Of a stretch of DNA of 14,527 nucleotides, positions 7,666 to 14,376 are shown piece after piece. Source of the stretch: Chloroflexota bacterium. Lineage in GTDB: Bacteria; Chloroflexota; Dormibacteria; Aeolococcales; Aeolococcaceae. The DNA lies in NCBI GenBank assembly GCA_028287605.1, contig JAQBPI010000194.1:1-14527 (forward strand), in the 5' to 3' direction. Every line of letters begins with the position of its first letter. Within the stretch, counting starts at the first letter, position 1. The notes beneath the pieces are model-generated. The model saw only the letters and a program-made list of their open reading frames with translations, was not told where the DNA came from and did no database searches. Both the position numbers and the translations under genes were made by a program.

Positions 7666-8801
7666 GCGCCGATGAACCCCGCGAGGGTGAGCAGCTCGCC
7701 GGCGCCGCCGCCGTCCATCCACGCCGCCGGCCTGGTCGCTGTCGGGGCGTAGCCGTTGCCGGTGCACGAGCCCGGGGTGGGGGTGATCAGGCAGATGCGG
7801 AAGATCGGCAGCCCGGTGCCCAGGGGGGTGGTGCCGGGGGGGACCGACTCCAGCGCGCCGCCGGTCGAGGTCGGGCCCCGCAGCAGCGACTGCTCGAAGG
7901 CCTGGAGGGTGCCGTCGGAGAAGCTCGCGCCGATCTGGGCGAGCAGGCCCGCCTCGCTCTGCAGCCCGTTCACCAGGCTGGGCGCCCGCTGGATGAGGTC
8001 GCGCACGCTGGCCACCGCCGGGTCGATGGCGGCGTTCAGGTCGGTGAGCACCGCCTGGCTGTCGACGAACTGGCGGCTGAACGCCTGCCGCTCCGCCTCC
8101 ACCGCGTTCAGGGTCGTCTGCCCGTTGGTGATCAGCTGCTGCAGCTGAGTGAGCTGGTCGTTCTGGGTGAGCTTGCCCAGCACCCCGTCGAGACCGACCA
8201 GGATGCGGTCGAGGTCGGGGTCGCGCTGGTTCAGCGTCCTCCCGGTGGTGGCCAGGTTGTCGAGGTTGGCGTGGGCGGCGGCGAGCGCCTGGTTGAGGCT
8301 GGCGCCGGTGCCGGCGAGCCCGGCGCCGAGGTCGTTGATCAGGCCGCGCGCCGCGGCGCGGGTGTTGGTGTCGAGGCTGTTGAGGAAGGCGTCGAGCTCC
8401 ACCGGCACCGCGCCGGCGCTCGCCTGCAGCGGGCGCGCGGGGTCGTAGGCGGGGGCGCTCGCGGGGCCGTCCTGGAGGTCGACGTACTTCTCGCCGAGCA
8501 GCGACCGCGGCCGGATCCCCGCGGTCACCCCCTGGTGGAGCGGCCAGCTCGCGTCGGCCACCTCGACCACGATGCGGGCGTGGCCGTCGGGCGTCGGCTC
8601 GATGCTGCTCACGCTGCCCACCCGGGCGCCCGCCTCGAGCACGTCGCTCCCCGCCACCAGACCCGACGCCGACTGGGGGAAGGTGATGGAGACGCGGTGC
8701 GCCGGCCGCCCCGCCAGGCCGGGGACGGCGAGGGCGGCGAGCAGCACCACCGCGATGAGCGCGGCGACGGCGAGACCGGCGGCGAGGGGACGGCGGGACA
8801 T
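7662..8801 (-). CDS. mceA: MCE-family lipid transporter subunit, first in operon (MceA position)
   Basis: 379 residues. An Arg-containing N-terminus is followed by an anchor at about 6-29, an MCE domain at about 36-112 with canonical LLGEKYVDL at 101-109, and a helical region at about 135-300. The tail has a cysteine pair (337, 346) and ends in ELLTLAGFIGA after a Gly-rich turn. The ATG at 8801 lies 15 bases after the ATPase stop. No strong Shine-Dalgarno sequence is visible, so translation may depend on reinitiation. As the first of six, it occupies the MceA position. The sequence supports MCE family membership strongly and the letter only by order. Confidence 0.9.
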   Translation of the reverse strand: MSRRPLAAGLAVAALIAVVLLAALAVPGLAGRPAHRVSITFPQSASGLVAGSDVLEAGARVGSVSSIEPTPDGHARIVVEVADASWPLHQGVTAGIRPRSLLGEKYVDLQDGPASAPAYDPARPLQASAGAVPVELDAFLNSLDTNTRAAARGLINDLGAGLAGTGASLNQALAAAHANLDNLATTGRTLNQRDPDLDRILVGLDGVLGKLTQNDQLTQLQQLITNGQTTLNAVEAERQAFSRQFVDSQAVLTDLNAAIDPAVASVRDLIQRAPSLVNGLQSEAGLLAQIGASFSDGTLQAFEQSLLRGPTSTGGALESVPPGTTPLGTGLPIFRICLITPTPGSCTGNGYAPTATRPAAWMDGGGAGELLTLAGFIGA

Positions 8802-8816
8802 CGTGCTCGGGCTGCC

Positions 8817-9752
8817 TCAGTCCATCCCCAGGGGGCCGTCGGAGTCGGCGGTGAAGAACTGCCGGACGAACTCGTCGGGAGACTGCTCGATCTCCTCCCC
8901 AGTGCCGAAGTGGCGCATCTTGCCCTTGTAGAGGATGCCGACGTAGTCGGCCATCCGCCGCACCGCGAACACGTTGTGGGTGACCACCACGACGGTCGCC
9001 TGGTACTTGGTGGCGATCTCCTTGATGAGGTCGCAGAGCAGCGTGGTGCGCACCGGGTCGAGGCCCGAGTCGGGCTCGTCGACGAGCAGGATCTTCGGCT
9101 CCATCACCAGCGCCCGGGCGAAGCCGGCGCGCTTGCGCATGCCGCCGCTGAGCTCATTGGGCATCCGCTTCTCGGCGCCCGCCAGCCCGACCTCGCTGAG
9201 ACGTGCGATGACCGTCTCGCGAATCTGGTCCTCGTGCAGCTTCGTGTGCTGCCGGAGCGGGAAGGCGACGTTGTCGTAGAGGTTCATCGAGGAGAAGAGG
9301 GCGCCGTCCTGGAAGAGCATGCCGATGGAACGCCGCAGCTCCAGGATCTCCTTCTCCTTCAGATGGGGCACCGACCTCCCGTCGACGACGATGTCGCCGG
9401 AGTCGGGCATGAGCAGGCCGACGATGTGGCGCAGGCTCACGCTCTTCCCCGTCCCCGACGGGCCCATCAGCGCGGTGACCCCGCCGCGCGGGATGCGGCA
9501 GGTGACGCCGTCGAGCACCGTGAGGGAGCCGAAGGCCTTGCGCAGGTCCGTGAGCTCGATGACCGGGTCCATGTTCCAGGTGGTCACCGACTGGCTGGTG
9601 CCCGGCTGGTTCAGCCGGCCGGCCGCGGGCGTCACCCCCCCGTCCACCCCGTCCGCGGGAACCGCCACCCCGCTCGCCTCGGTGCGCCAGCGCGCGGCGC
9701 TGTCGGCGTAGCCCTGGGCCGGGTCCTGAGCAGCGGGGTGGAAGGACGTCAT
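8817..9752 (-). CDS. mceG: ABC transporter ATPase of the mce system (MlaF/MceG/Mkl type)
   Basis: 311 residues; the cytoplasmic motor that powers the YrbE permease pair. Walker A GPSGTGKS is at 97-104, the Q-loop glutamine in MLFQDG at 148, the signature LSGGMRKR at 201-208, Walker B ILLVDEP at 221-227 followed by DSGLDPVRT, and the switch histidine at 259. DEPDSGLDPVRT is typical of actinobacterial Mce ATPases as I recall them. The fold starts near residue 61 (MDPVIEL), so the first 60 residues are an extra low-complexity extension. The ATG at 9752 is 17 bases after yrbEB and is preferred, but starting at Met61 (base 9572) would give a normal-length ATPase, though it leaves a 197-base gap. 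Mycobacteria usually encode this ATPase away from their mce operons; here it sits between yrbEB and mceA. Confidence 0.93.
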   Translation of the reverse strand: MTSFHPAAQDPAQGYADSAARWRTEASGVAVPADGVDGGVTPAAGRLNQPGTSQSVTTWNMDPVIELTDLRKAFGSLTVLDGVTCRIPRGGVTALMGPSGTGKSVSLRHIVGLLMPDSGDIVVDGRSVPHLKEKEILELRRSIGMLFQDGALFSSMNLYDNVAFPLRQHTKLHEDQIRETVIARLSEVGLAGAEKRMPNELSGGMRKRAGFARALVMEPKILLVDEPDSGLDPVRTTLLCDLIKEIATKYQATVVVVTHNVFAVRRMADYVGILYKGKMRHFGTGEEIEQSPDEFVRQFFTADSDGPLGMD

Positions 9753-9769
9753 CGCCTGCAGTCGCCTCG

Positions 9770-10564
9770 TCAGATCTGGATCGGAAGGTTGGGGTTGTTG
9801 CCCCAGAAGATCTGGGTGAGCACGGCGTTCACCACCACCACCATGACCAGGGCCGTCGCCATCGTCTTCGCCACCGCCCGGCCGATGCCCACCGCCCCAC
9901 CGGTGACGTTATACCCGTAGTACACCGCGACGCTGACGATCAGGATCGCGAAGACCACCGCCTTGGTCATCGAGAAGATCAGGTCCTGGGTGTTGAGGAA
10001 GCGCCAGAAGTAGTCGAAGTACACCCCGTCCGACACCTGGCGGATCTGGAAGTGCTGGACCAGGTACGACCCCAGGTACGACACCGCCAGCGACAGCAGG
10101 TACATGAAGGGGAGGACGATGAGGCAGGCGAGCATGCGCACGCTCACCAGGTAGACACGGGTGGGGATGCTCATGATCTCGAGGGCGTCGATCTCCTCGT
10201 TGACCCGCATGGTGCCGAGCTCGGCGACCAGGCCGCAGCCCACCTTGGCGCCGATGGCGAAGCCGAAGAAGAGGGGCGTGATCTCGCGGGTGTCGCAGAT
10301 GGCGTTGAAGACCCCGGTGAGGGTCAGGGCGCCGATCTGCGAGAGCGAGTAGTAGGCCTCGACGCTGCACTCGGCGCCGGTGGCGGTGGTCAGCACCAGG
10401 GCCACCGGCGTGGAGCCGATGGCGATGAAGGCCGCGTACCACCACACCTCGCGCATGTACCGCAGCGATTGCGGGATCTGGATGACGCTCACGAATGCGA
10501 ACTGGACGATCTCGCCCAGGGTGCGGCTCCAGCCGCGGACGCGGGACAGCGCGGCGGCGGCCAT
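9770..10564 (-). CDS. yrbEB: MlaE/YrbE-family permease, second (YrbEB)
   Basis: 264 residues of integral inner-membrane permease. About five hydrophobic segments are visible (roughly 45-63, 75-90, 98-115, 143-168, 203-222 and 235-252, some re-entrant). The family motif AELGTMRVNEEIDALEIM spans 114-131 and corresponds to the cytoplasmic loop that contacts the ATPase in MlaE. An amphipathic N-terminal helix precedes the first membrane span, as in MlaE structures. The ATG at 10564 follows the yrbEA stop after 7 bases. It should pair with YrbEA as a heterodimer, the usual actinobacterial arrangement, in contrast to the single MlaE of Gram-negative bacteria. Confidence 0.93.
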   Translation of the reverse strand: MAAAALSRVRGWSRTLGEIVQFAFVSVIQIPQSLRYMREVWWYAAFIAIGSTPVALVLTTATGAECSVEAYYSLSQIGALTLTGVFNAICDTREITPLFFGFAIGAKVGCGLVAELGTMRVNEEIDALEIMSIPTRVYLVSVRMLACLIVLPFMYLLSLAVSYLGSYLVQHFQIRQVSDGVYFDYFWRFLNTQDLIFSMTKAVVFAILIVSVAVYYGYNVTGGAVGIGRAVAKTMATALVMVVVVNAVLTQIFWGNNPNLPIQI

Positions 10565-10571
10565 CAGCGTC

Positions 10572-11351
10572 TCACCGCAGCACGTTGCTGGAGTGGAAGA
10601 GGGCGAGCACCGTCGGCGTGTACAGGTATTCGAAGACCTGGATGCTGATGAAGGAGGCGACCACCGCCTGGTGGACCGCGCGCGCCACCCCCTCCGCGCC
10701 CCCCCGGGCGGTGATCCCCTTGTAGCAGCAGATGATCGAGACCAGGACTCCGAAGACCACGCACTTGATCTCCCCGCCGTAGAGGTCCTGCAGGGTGCCC
10801 TCGGTGAAGAAGGTGCTGAGGAACGCGCCGGGGTTCACACCGACCAGGTGCACCGCGGCGAGGTAGCCGCTCAGGCAGGTGAAGGCGATCATCGGGATGT
10901 TGTAGAGGGCGGTCATCAGCGCCATCGCGGCGAAGCGCGGCACCACGATGAAGGCGATGGTGCTGATCCCCATCACCGAGAGCGCCTCCAGCTCGTCGCG
11001 CACCTTGCGGGCGCCGAGGTCGGCGGTGATCGCGGTGCCCGCCACCGCCGCCACCATCAGCCCGGTGGCCACCGGGGCGAACTCGCGGACGTTGGCGAGC
11101 ACCATGAAGCCGCCCACCCGGTAGTCGGCGCTGGCGATCTTGAAGAAGGTGCCCGCCTCGAGGGCGACGATGGCACCCCAGCCGAAGCCGGTGAGCAGGA
11201 GCGGCACGAAGCAGACGGTCATGATGAACCGGCACTGCTCGAGGAACTCGGCGAGGTAGAAGGGCCGGCTGAAGATCCCCCGGACGGCCTGGGCGAGGAG
11301 GATCGACTGCTCACCGAGCGTGGTGAGCCCCTGACGTGCGCGGCCTACCAC
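10572..11351 (-). CDS. yrbEA: MlaE/YrbE-family permease, first (YrbEA); first gene of the operon
   Basis: 259 residues. The N-terminal amphipathic stretch with IFSRPF at 26-31 matches the family's interfacial helix. The motif ADLGARKVRDELEALSVMG is at 110-128, the ATPase-coupling loop, and is followed by VVPRF. Hydrophobic segments are near 42-66, 92-108, 140-172 and 196-215. The start is not marked by an ATG. GTG at 11351 is chosen because GGAAGAG lies 8 bases upstream and gives a normal YrbE length. The frame stays open much further upstream across the divergent promoter region, but that part is antisense shadow. It heads a leftward unit of ten genes. Confidence 0.9.
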   Translation of the reverse strand: MVGRARQGLTTLGEQSILLAQAVRGIFSRPFYLAEFLEQCRFIMTVCFVPLLLTGFGWGAIVALEAGTFFKIASADYRVGGFMVLANVREFAPVATGLMVAAVAGTAITADLGARKVRDELEALSVMGISTIAFIVVPRFAAMALMTALYNIPMIAFTCLSGYLAAVHLVGVNPGAFLSTFFTEGTLQDLYGGEIKCVVFGVLVSIICCYKGITARGGAEGVARAVHQAVVASFISIQVFEYLYTPTVLALFHSSNVLR

Positions 11352-11359
11352 GAAACCAT

Positions 11360-11366
11360 CTCTTCC
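11360..11366 (-). promoter_or_regulatory. Shine-Dalgarno site of yrbEA
   Basis: On the minus strand this reads GGAAGAG and ends 8 bases before the GTG at 11351. It is the main reason for choosing that start, since no in-frame ATG exists nearby. Confidence 0.55.
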
Positions 11367-11431
11367 ATCGACTTTCCAGCCAGCCCAGCGGGCGGCAGTG
11401 AGCTGCTCTCGTCGGCGCCCCGGCCTCGCCG

Positions 11432-11444
11432 TCCCCCTGGGGGA
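11432..11444. other. Short GC-rich inverted repeat in the mce leader
   Basis: TCCCCCTGGGGGA is a perfect inverted repeat with one central base. It lies just downstream of the leftward -10 box, at about the predicted 5' end of the mce transcript. The loop would be too tight for a full hairpin unless inner pairs open. It could be chance in this composition or a protein site. Confidence 0.35.
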
Positions 11445-11450
11445 ACCCTG

Positions 11451-11456
11451 AGTATA
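11451..11456 (-). promoter_or_regulatory. Candidate -10 box of the leftward mce operon promoter
   Basis: The minus strand reads TATACT, a five-of-six match to the sigma-70 -10 consensus and conspicuous in GC-rich sequence. Transcription would start near 11444, leaving a leader of about 93 bases before yrbEA. No convincing -35 hexamer is present at 16-18 bases; the palindrome at 11480-11491 lies just upstream of where it would be. Confidence 0.5.
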
Positions 11457-11479
11457 GGTGACCCTCCAGGGCGATGCGT

Positions 11480-11491
11480 CACCGATCGGTG
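11480..11491. promoter_or_regulatory. Perfect 12-bp palindrome, candidate operator
   Basis: CACCGATCGGTG is fully self-complementary, with one further pair (G/C) beyond one mismatch on each side. It lies between the two divergent -10 boxes, next to or over the -35 position of both. Size and symmetry fit a TetR/GntR-type dimer site, but I cannot name the regulator and none is encoded in the window. It does not resemble the KstR operator as I recall it. Confidence 0.45.
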
Positions 11492-11509
11492 TCGAGGCGG
11501 CGGGCGCCG

Positions 11510-11515
11510 TATGCT
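11510..11515 (+). promoter_or_regulatory. Candidate -10 box for a leaderless glycosyltransferase mRNA
   Basis: TATGCT fits TANNNT and is followed by exactly seven bases and then the ATG at 11523, so the predicted first transcribed base is the A of the start codon. This spacing is the hallmark of leaderless promoters common in actinobacteria and some related phyla. It also explains the absence of a Shine-Dalgarno sequence before 11523. Confidence 0.5.
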
Positions 11516-11522
11516 GCCGCCC

Positions 11523-13028
11523 ATGCCCACGGCGCCGCTGCTCAGCGTGGTCATCCCCACCCGCAACGAGGCGGCCAACCTCCCTGTCCTGGTGGAGCGG
11601 CTGCGCTCCGCGCTCGAGGGCATCGCCGCCGAGCTCTGCTTCGTCGACGACAGCGACGACGACACCCCCGCGCAGCTCGAGGCGCTCGCTGGCGCCTCCG
11701 GCGGAGCGGTCCGCTGCCTGCTCCGCCAGGGCCCGGAGCGCGACGGCGGCCTGAGCACCGCGGTGGTCGCCGGCCTGCGCATCGCCACCGGCAGCTTCGT
11801 CTGCGTCATGGACGCCGACCTCCAGCACCCCCCGGAGGTCATCCCCACGATGCTGGAGGCGGCCACCGCCGGCGCCGACCTGGTGGTGGCCAGCCGCTAC
11901 GTCGAGGGCGGCTCGCGCGGAGGCCTCGACGGCGCCGCCCGCCGCCTGGTCAGCCGCGGGGCGACGGCGGTGGCGCGCGGTCTCTTCACCGAGGCGCGGC
12001 GCAGCACCGACCCGCTCTCCGGCTTCTTCCTCTGCCGCCGCGCCCTCGCCGACGGCATCGAGTTCCGCCCGGTGGGATTCAAGATCCTGCTCGAGCTGCT
12101 GGTGCTGCTGCCGCGGGAGCTGCGGGTGGTGGACGTGCCGCTGCGGTTCATGCCCCGGGAGCGCGGCACCAGCAAGGCCAGCGCCCGCCAGGGCCTCCTC
12201 TACCTCCGCCACCTGCGCTCGCTCTTCCTCGACGTCAAGGGCTCGGCGCGGCGCTGGAAGTTCGGGCTGGTGGGGATCAGCGGACTGCTCGTGTTCCTCC
12301 CCCTGCTCGCCCTCCTCAGCGGCCCGGTCGGCCTCCACCCCCTGCTCGCGGTGGTGCCCGCCTACGCGGTGGCGCTGGCGTGGAACACGACCCTGAACCG
12401 CCTCTGGACCTACTCCGACCGGCGCCGCCGGGCCGGGGGCGAGGGGCTGGTCTCGTATCTGCGCGGCGCCGCGCTGTCCGGGGCGCTGATGTACGGCACC
12501 TACGCGGTGCTGGTCGAGAGCGGCCGGCCGGCGGCCCGTGCCGGGGCGGTCGCCGCGCTGGTGGCGATGGCGGCGAACGCGGCGCTGAACTGGACGGTGG
12601 TGCGCCGCCGGCCCACGGCGTGGACCGACGTGGCCGTGAACGGAGGCGTCCAGGCCGCCCTCGCCGAGCTCGCCGCGAGGGTGGGCGCCGACCGCGCCTA
12701 CCTCCTCCCCGCCGGCCCCCACCCCGCCGGCGGCGCCGTGCCCGGCGCCCTGCTCGCCCGGGTGGCGGCCGGCCAGCGCCCCGCGCTCTGGACCGAGGCC
12801 GCCTCCCACCGGCCCCAGCGGCGCACCAACATCGAGATGAGCTCCACCCTGCTGCTCCCGCTGGTGCGCGATGGCGCGGTGCTCGCGGTGGTGGTGTGCG
12901 AGCGGCGGGCGACCAGCGGCTTCGACGACCAGGCGCTGGAGACCGCGACGGGAGCGGTCGACGGCCTGGTCACCGCCCTCGCGGGCATCGACGGCCCGCT
13001 GCCGGTGGCGGCTCCGTCCGGGCGCTGA
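11523..13028 (+). CDS. Glycosyltransferase with GT2 (DPM1-like), GtrA and C-terminal GAF-like domains
   Basis: 501 residues. Residues 1-230 form a GT2 polyprenyl-phosphate sugar synthase: SVVIPTRNEAANL at 8-20, FVDDSDDDT at 40-48, the metal-binding MDADLQHPPE at 96-105, and DPLSGFF at 163-169. Residues 244-362 are a GtrA-type membrane domain with about four spans and the typical NTTLNRLWTY at 288-297. Residues about 370-487 resemble a short GAF domain: AALAELAARVGADRAYLL, then STLLLPLVRDGAVLAVVV and FDDQALETA. GT2-GtrA fusions are known for making or flipping lipid-linked sugars; the added GAF-like sensor end is unusual. The start at 11523 is preferred over the in-frame ATG at 11511, which falls inside the candidate -10 box. 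The sugar and lipid carrier are unknown. It is divergent from the mce operon. Confidence 0.88.
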   Translation: MPTAPLLSVVIPTRNEAANLPVLVERLRSALEGIAAELCFVDDSDDDTPAQLEALAGASGGAVRCLLRQGPERDGGLSTAVVAGLRIATGSFVCVMDADLQHPPEVIPTMLEAATAGADLVVASRYVEGGSRGGLDGAARRLVSRGATAVARGLFTEARRSTDPLSGFFLCRRALADGIEFRPVGFKILLELLVLLPRELRVVDVPLRFMPRERGTSKASARQGLLYLRHLRSLFLDVKGSARRWKFGLVGISGLLVFLPLLALLSGPVGLHPLLAVVPAYAVALAWNTTLNRLWTYSDRRRRAGGEGLVSYLRGAALSGALMYGTYAVLVESGRPAARAGAVAALVAMAANAALNWTVVRRRPTAWTDVAVNGGVQAALAELAARVGADRAYLLPAGPHPAGGAVPGALLARVAAGQRPALWTEAASHRPQRRTNIEMSSTLLLPLVRDGAVLAVVVCERRATSGFDDQALETATGAVDGLVTALAGIDGPLPVAAPSGR

Positions 13029-13046
13029 CGCGCACGGTCGGGGGAA

Positions 13047-13061
13047 CCCCCGGCTCGGGGG
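13047..13061 (+). other. GC-rich hairpin between glycosyltransferase and binding-protein genes
   Basis: CCCCCGGCTCGGGGG folds as a perfect 6-bp stem with a 3-base loop, 19 bases after the glycosyltransferase stop. No T-run follows, so it is not a standard intrinsic terminator. It may attenuate transcription, protect the mRNA end, or be incidental. Confidence 0.35.
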
Positions 13062-13103
13062 CGCCGACGTGCCATCATCGCCGCCGCCTCTTCCCACTCC
13101 CAC

Positions 13104-13108
13104 GAGGT
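13104..13108 (+). promoter_or_regulatory. Shine-Dalgarno site of the binding-protein gene
   Basis: GAGGT lies 8 bases before the ATG at 13117 and supports that start. It contrasts with the upstream glycosyltransferase gene, which has no such site. Confidence 0.6.
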
Positions 13109-13116
13109 CTCCCCCG

Positions 13117-14376
13117 ATGCGCGCACGCCTGCGATCCGCCGCCGCCGCCGTGGTGCTGCTGCCGCTGGTGCTCGGCGGCTGCGGGAACAGCGCCGCGCCG
13201 GTGCGCATCGGCGCCGTCTTCCCGATGACCGGCCCGCAGTCCGGCGGCTACGCGCGAGAGGAGCTCACCGGCGTGGAGATCGCCCGCGACCTGGTCAACG
13301 CCGACGGCGGCGTCGCCGGCCGGCCGCTGCAGCTCGACCTCCGCGACCTGCCCGGCCGCGACGTCGGCCCGGAGCGGGCCGAGGAGCTGCGCCGCGACGG
13401 GGTGCCGGTGGTGCTCGGCGCCTACAGCTCCGACCTCTCCATGCCGGTGAGCTACGCCACCGCCACCGCGGGGATGGTGTACTGGGAGGCGGGCGCGGTC
13501 GCCGACCAGCTGACCGGGCGCGGGCTCGACCGCGTCTTCCGGGTGGGCGCGACCGGCTCCAACCTCGGCGACAACTCGGGGCGCTTCGCCGCCACCCAGC
13601 TGGCGCCGATGATCGGCCGTCCCGCCTCCTCCCTCCGGGTGTCGCTGGTGGTCGCCGACGACGACTACGCCCACTCCGTGGCCGACGCCGCCACCGCCAC
13701 GGTGCGGGCGGCAGGGATGCAGGTGGTGAGCACCGGCACCTACTTCCCCGCGGCCCCCCACTTCGATGCCGTCATCGCCGCCATCAAGGCCGCCCGCCCC
13801 GACATCCTGATCCTCGCCTCGCACATCCCCGACGGGGTCGCCTTCCGCAGGGCGATGCTCGCCGCGGACGTGCGGGTCGCCGCCTTCATCGGCTCGACCA
13901 TGGCGCAGTGCCTGCCCGACTTCGGCGAGCTGCTCGGGCCCGCCGCGGTGGGGGTCTTCGCCTCCGACCGCCCCGGCGGCGGCTTCGACCCGGCGACGCT
14001 CCGGCCCGAGGGACGGGCGCTCTACGCGCGCCTCGCCGCGGAGTGGAGGAAGCGGCTCGGCGGCGTCCCGACCGAGGAGGGGCTGAGCGGGTTCACCGCC
14101 GCCTGGGCGCTCTTCCACGACGTCCTCCCCCGCGCCGCGGCGAGCGGCGGCCTCGACCCGGCGCACATCGCCGCCGCCGCCCGCGCCTCCGACCTGCCCG
14201 AGGGCTCCCTGCCCAACGGGGCGGGGCTGCGCTTCTCGACCGACCCGGCCCGGCTCGGCCAGAACCTCCGCGCCGCCGCGGTGATCTGGCAGTGGCAGGC
14301 GGTGCGCCACAGCGTGGTGGTCTGGCCGGCGGTCTACGCCACCGGCCGCGCCGAGCTGGTGCCGCCCGCGCAGTGA
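13117..14376 (+). CDS. ABC transporter substrate-binding lipoprotein, type I (LivK-like)
   Basis: 419 residues. A lipoprotein signal peptide (Arg-rich start, hydrophobic 8-19) ends in lipobox LGGC with the lipidated Cys22. The mature part starts VRIGAVFPMTGPQSGGY, the typical opening of the Periplas_BP_6/LivK family, followed by GVEIARDLVNADGGVAGRPLQL, also family-typical. The second lobe begins with SLRVSLVVADDDYAHSVADA (172-191) and includes ARPDILILASH (226-236). The family binds branched-chain amino acids, amides, urea or aromatic compounds; the ligand cannot be read here. Length fits the family. It lies 88 bases after the glycosyltransferase and overlaps the next gene by 4 bases. No Liv permease or ATPase is visible in the window. 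Confidence 0.9.
   Translation: MRARLRSAAAAVVLLPLVLGGCGNSAAPVRIGAVFPMTGPQSGGYAREELTGVEIARDLVNADGGVAGRPLQLDLRDLPGRDVGPERAEELRRDGVPVVLGAYSSDLSMPVSYATATAGMVYWEAGAVADQLTGRGLDRVFRVGATGSNLGDNSGRFAATQLAPMIGRPASSLRVSLVVADDDYAHSVADAATATVRAAGMQVVSTGTYFPAAPHFDAVIAAIKAARPDILILASHIPDGVAFRRAMLAADVRVAAFIGSTMAQCLPDFGELLGPAAVGVFASDRPGGGFDPATLRPEGRALYARLAAEWRKRLGGVPTEEGLSGFTAAWALFHDVLPRAAASGGLDPAHIAAAARASDLPEGSLPNGAGLRFSTDPARLGQNLRAAAVIWQWQAVRHSVVVWPAVYATGRAELVPPAQ

Noticed and set aside
1640..7752. Series of long plus-strand frames (1640-3028, 3187-4236, 4281-5579, 5348-6664, 6676-7752) opposite the mce genes
   Set aside because: They repeat motif-like runs such as VEVDRR and GVEGV only because the paralogous MCE genes are read backwards; no independent family match.
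8271..9920. 549-codon plus-strand frame across mceA, ATPase and yrbEB
   Set aside because: Crosses three well-supported genes on the other strand and its product is low-complexity; shadow.
11345..11368. Seven-codon mini-ORF (MEEMVSW) overlapping the yrbEA start on the minus strand
   Set aside because: Could be a leader peptide, but it is very short and its ATGs overlap the Shine-Dalgarno region of yrbEA; more likely chance.
13047..13061. Intrinsic terminator after the glycosyltransferase gene
   Set aside because: The stem is perfect but no T-run follows, so I list it only as a hairpin.
11352..13208. Upstream extension of the yrbEA frame to 13208, and the 584-codon plus frame 11474-13228
   Set aside because: The extension is antisense to the glycosyltransferase and crosses the divergent promoter region; the plus frame is an Arg/Pro-rich alternate frame of the same gene.
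13075..14310. 411-codon minus-strand frame opposite the binding-protein gene
   Set aside because: Gly/Arg/His-rich product without motifs; the plus strand has a lipobox and family signatures.
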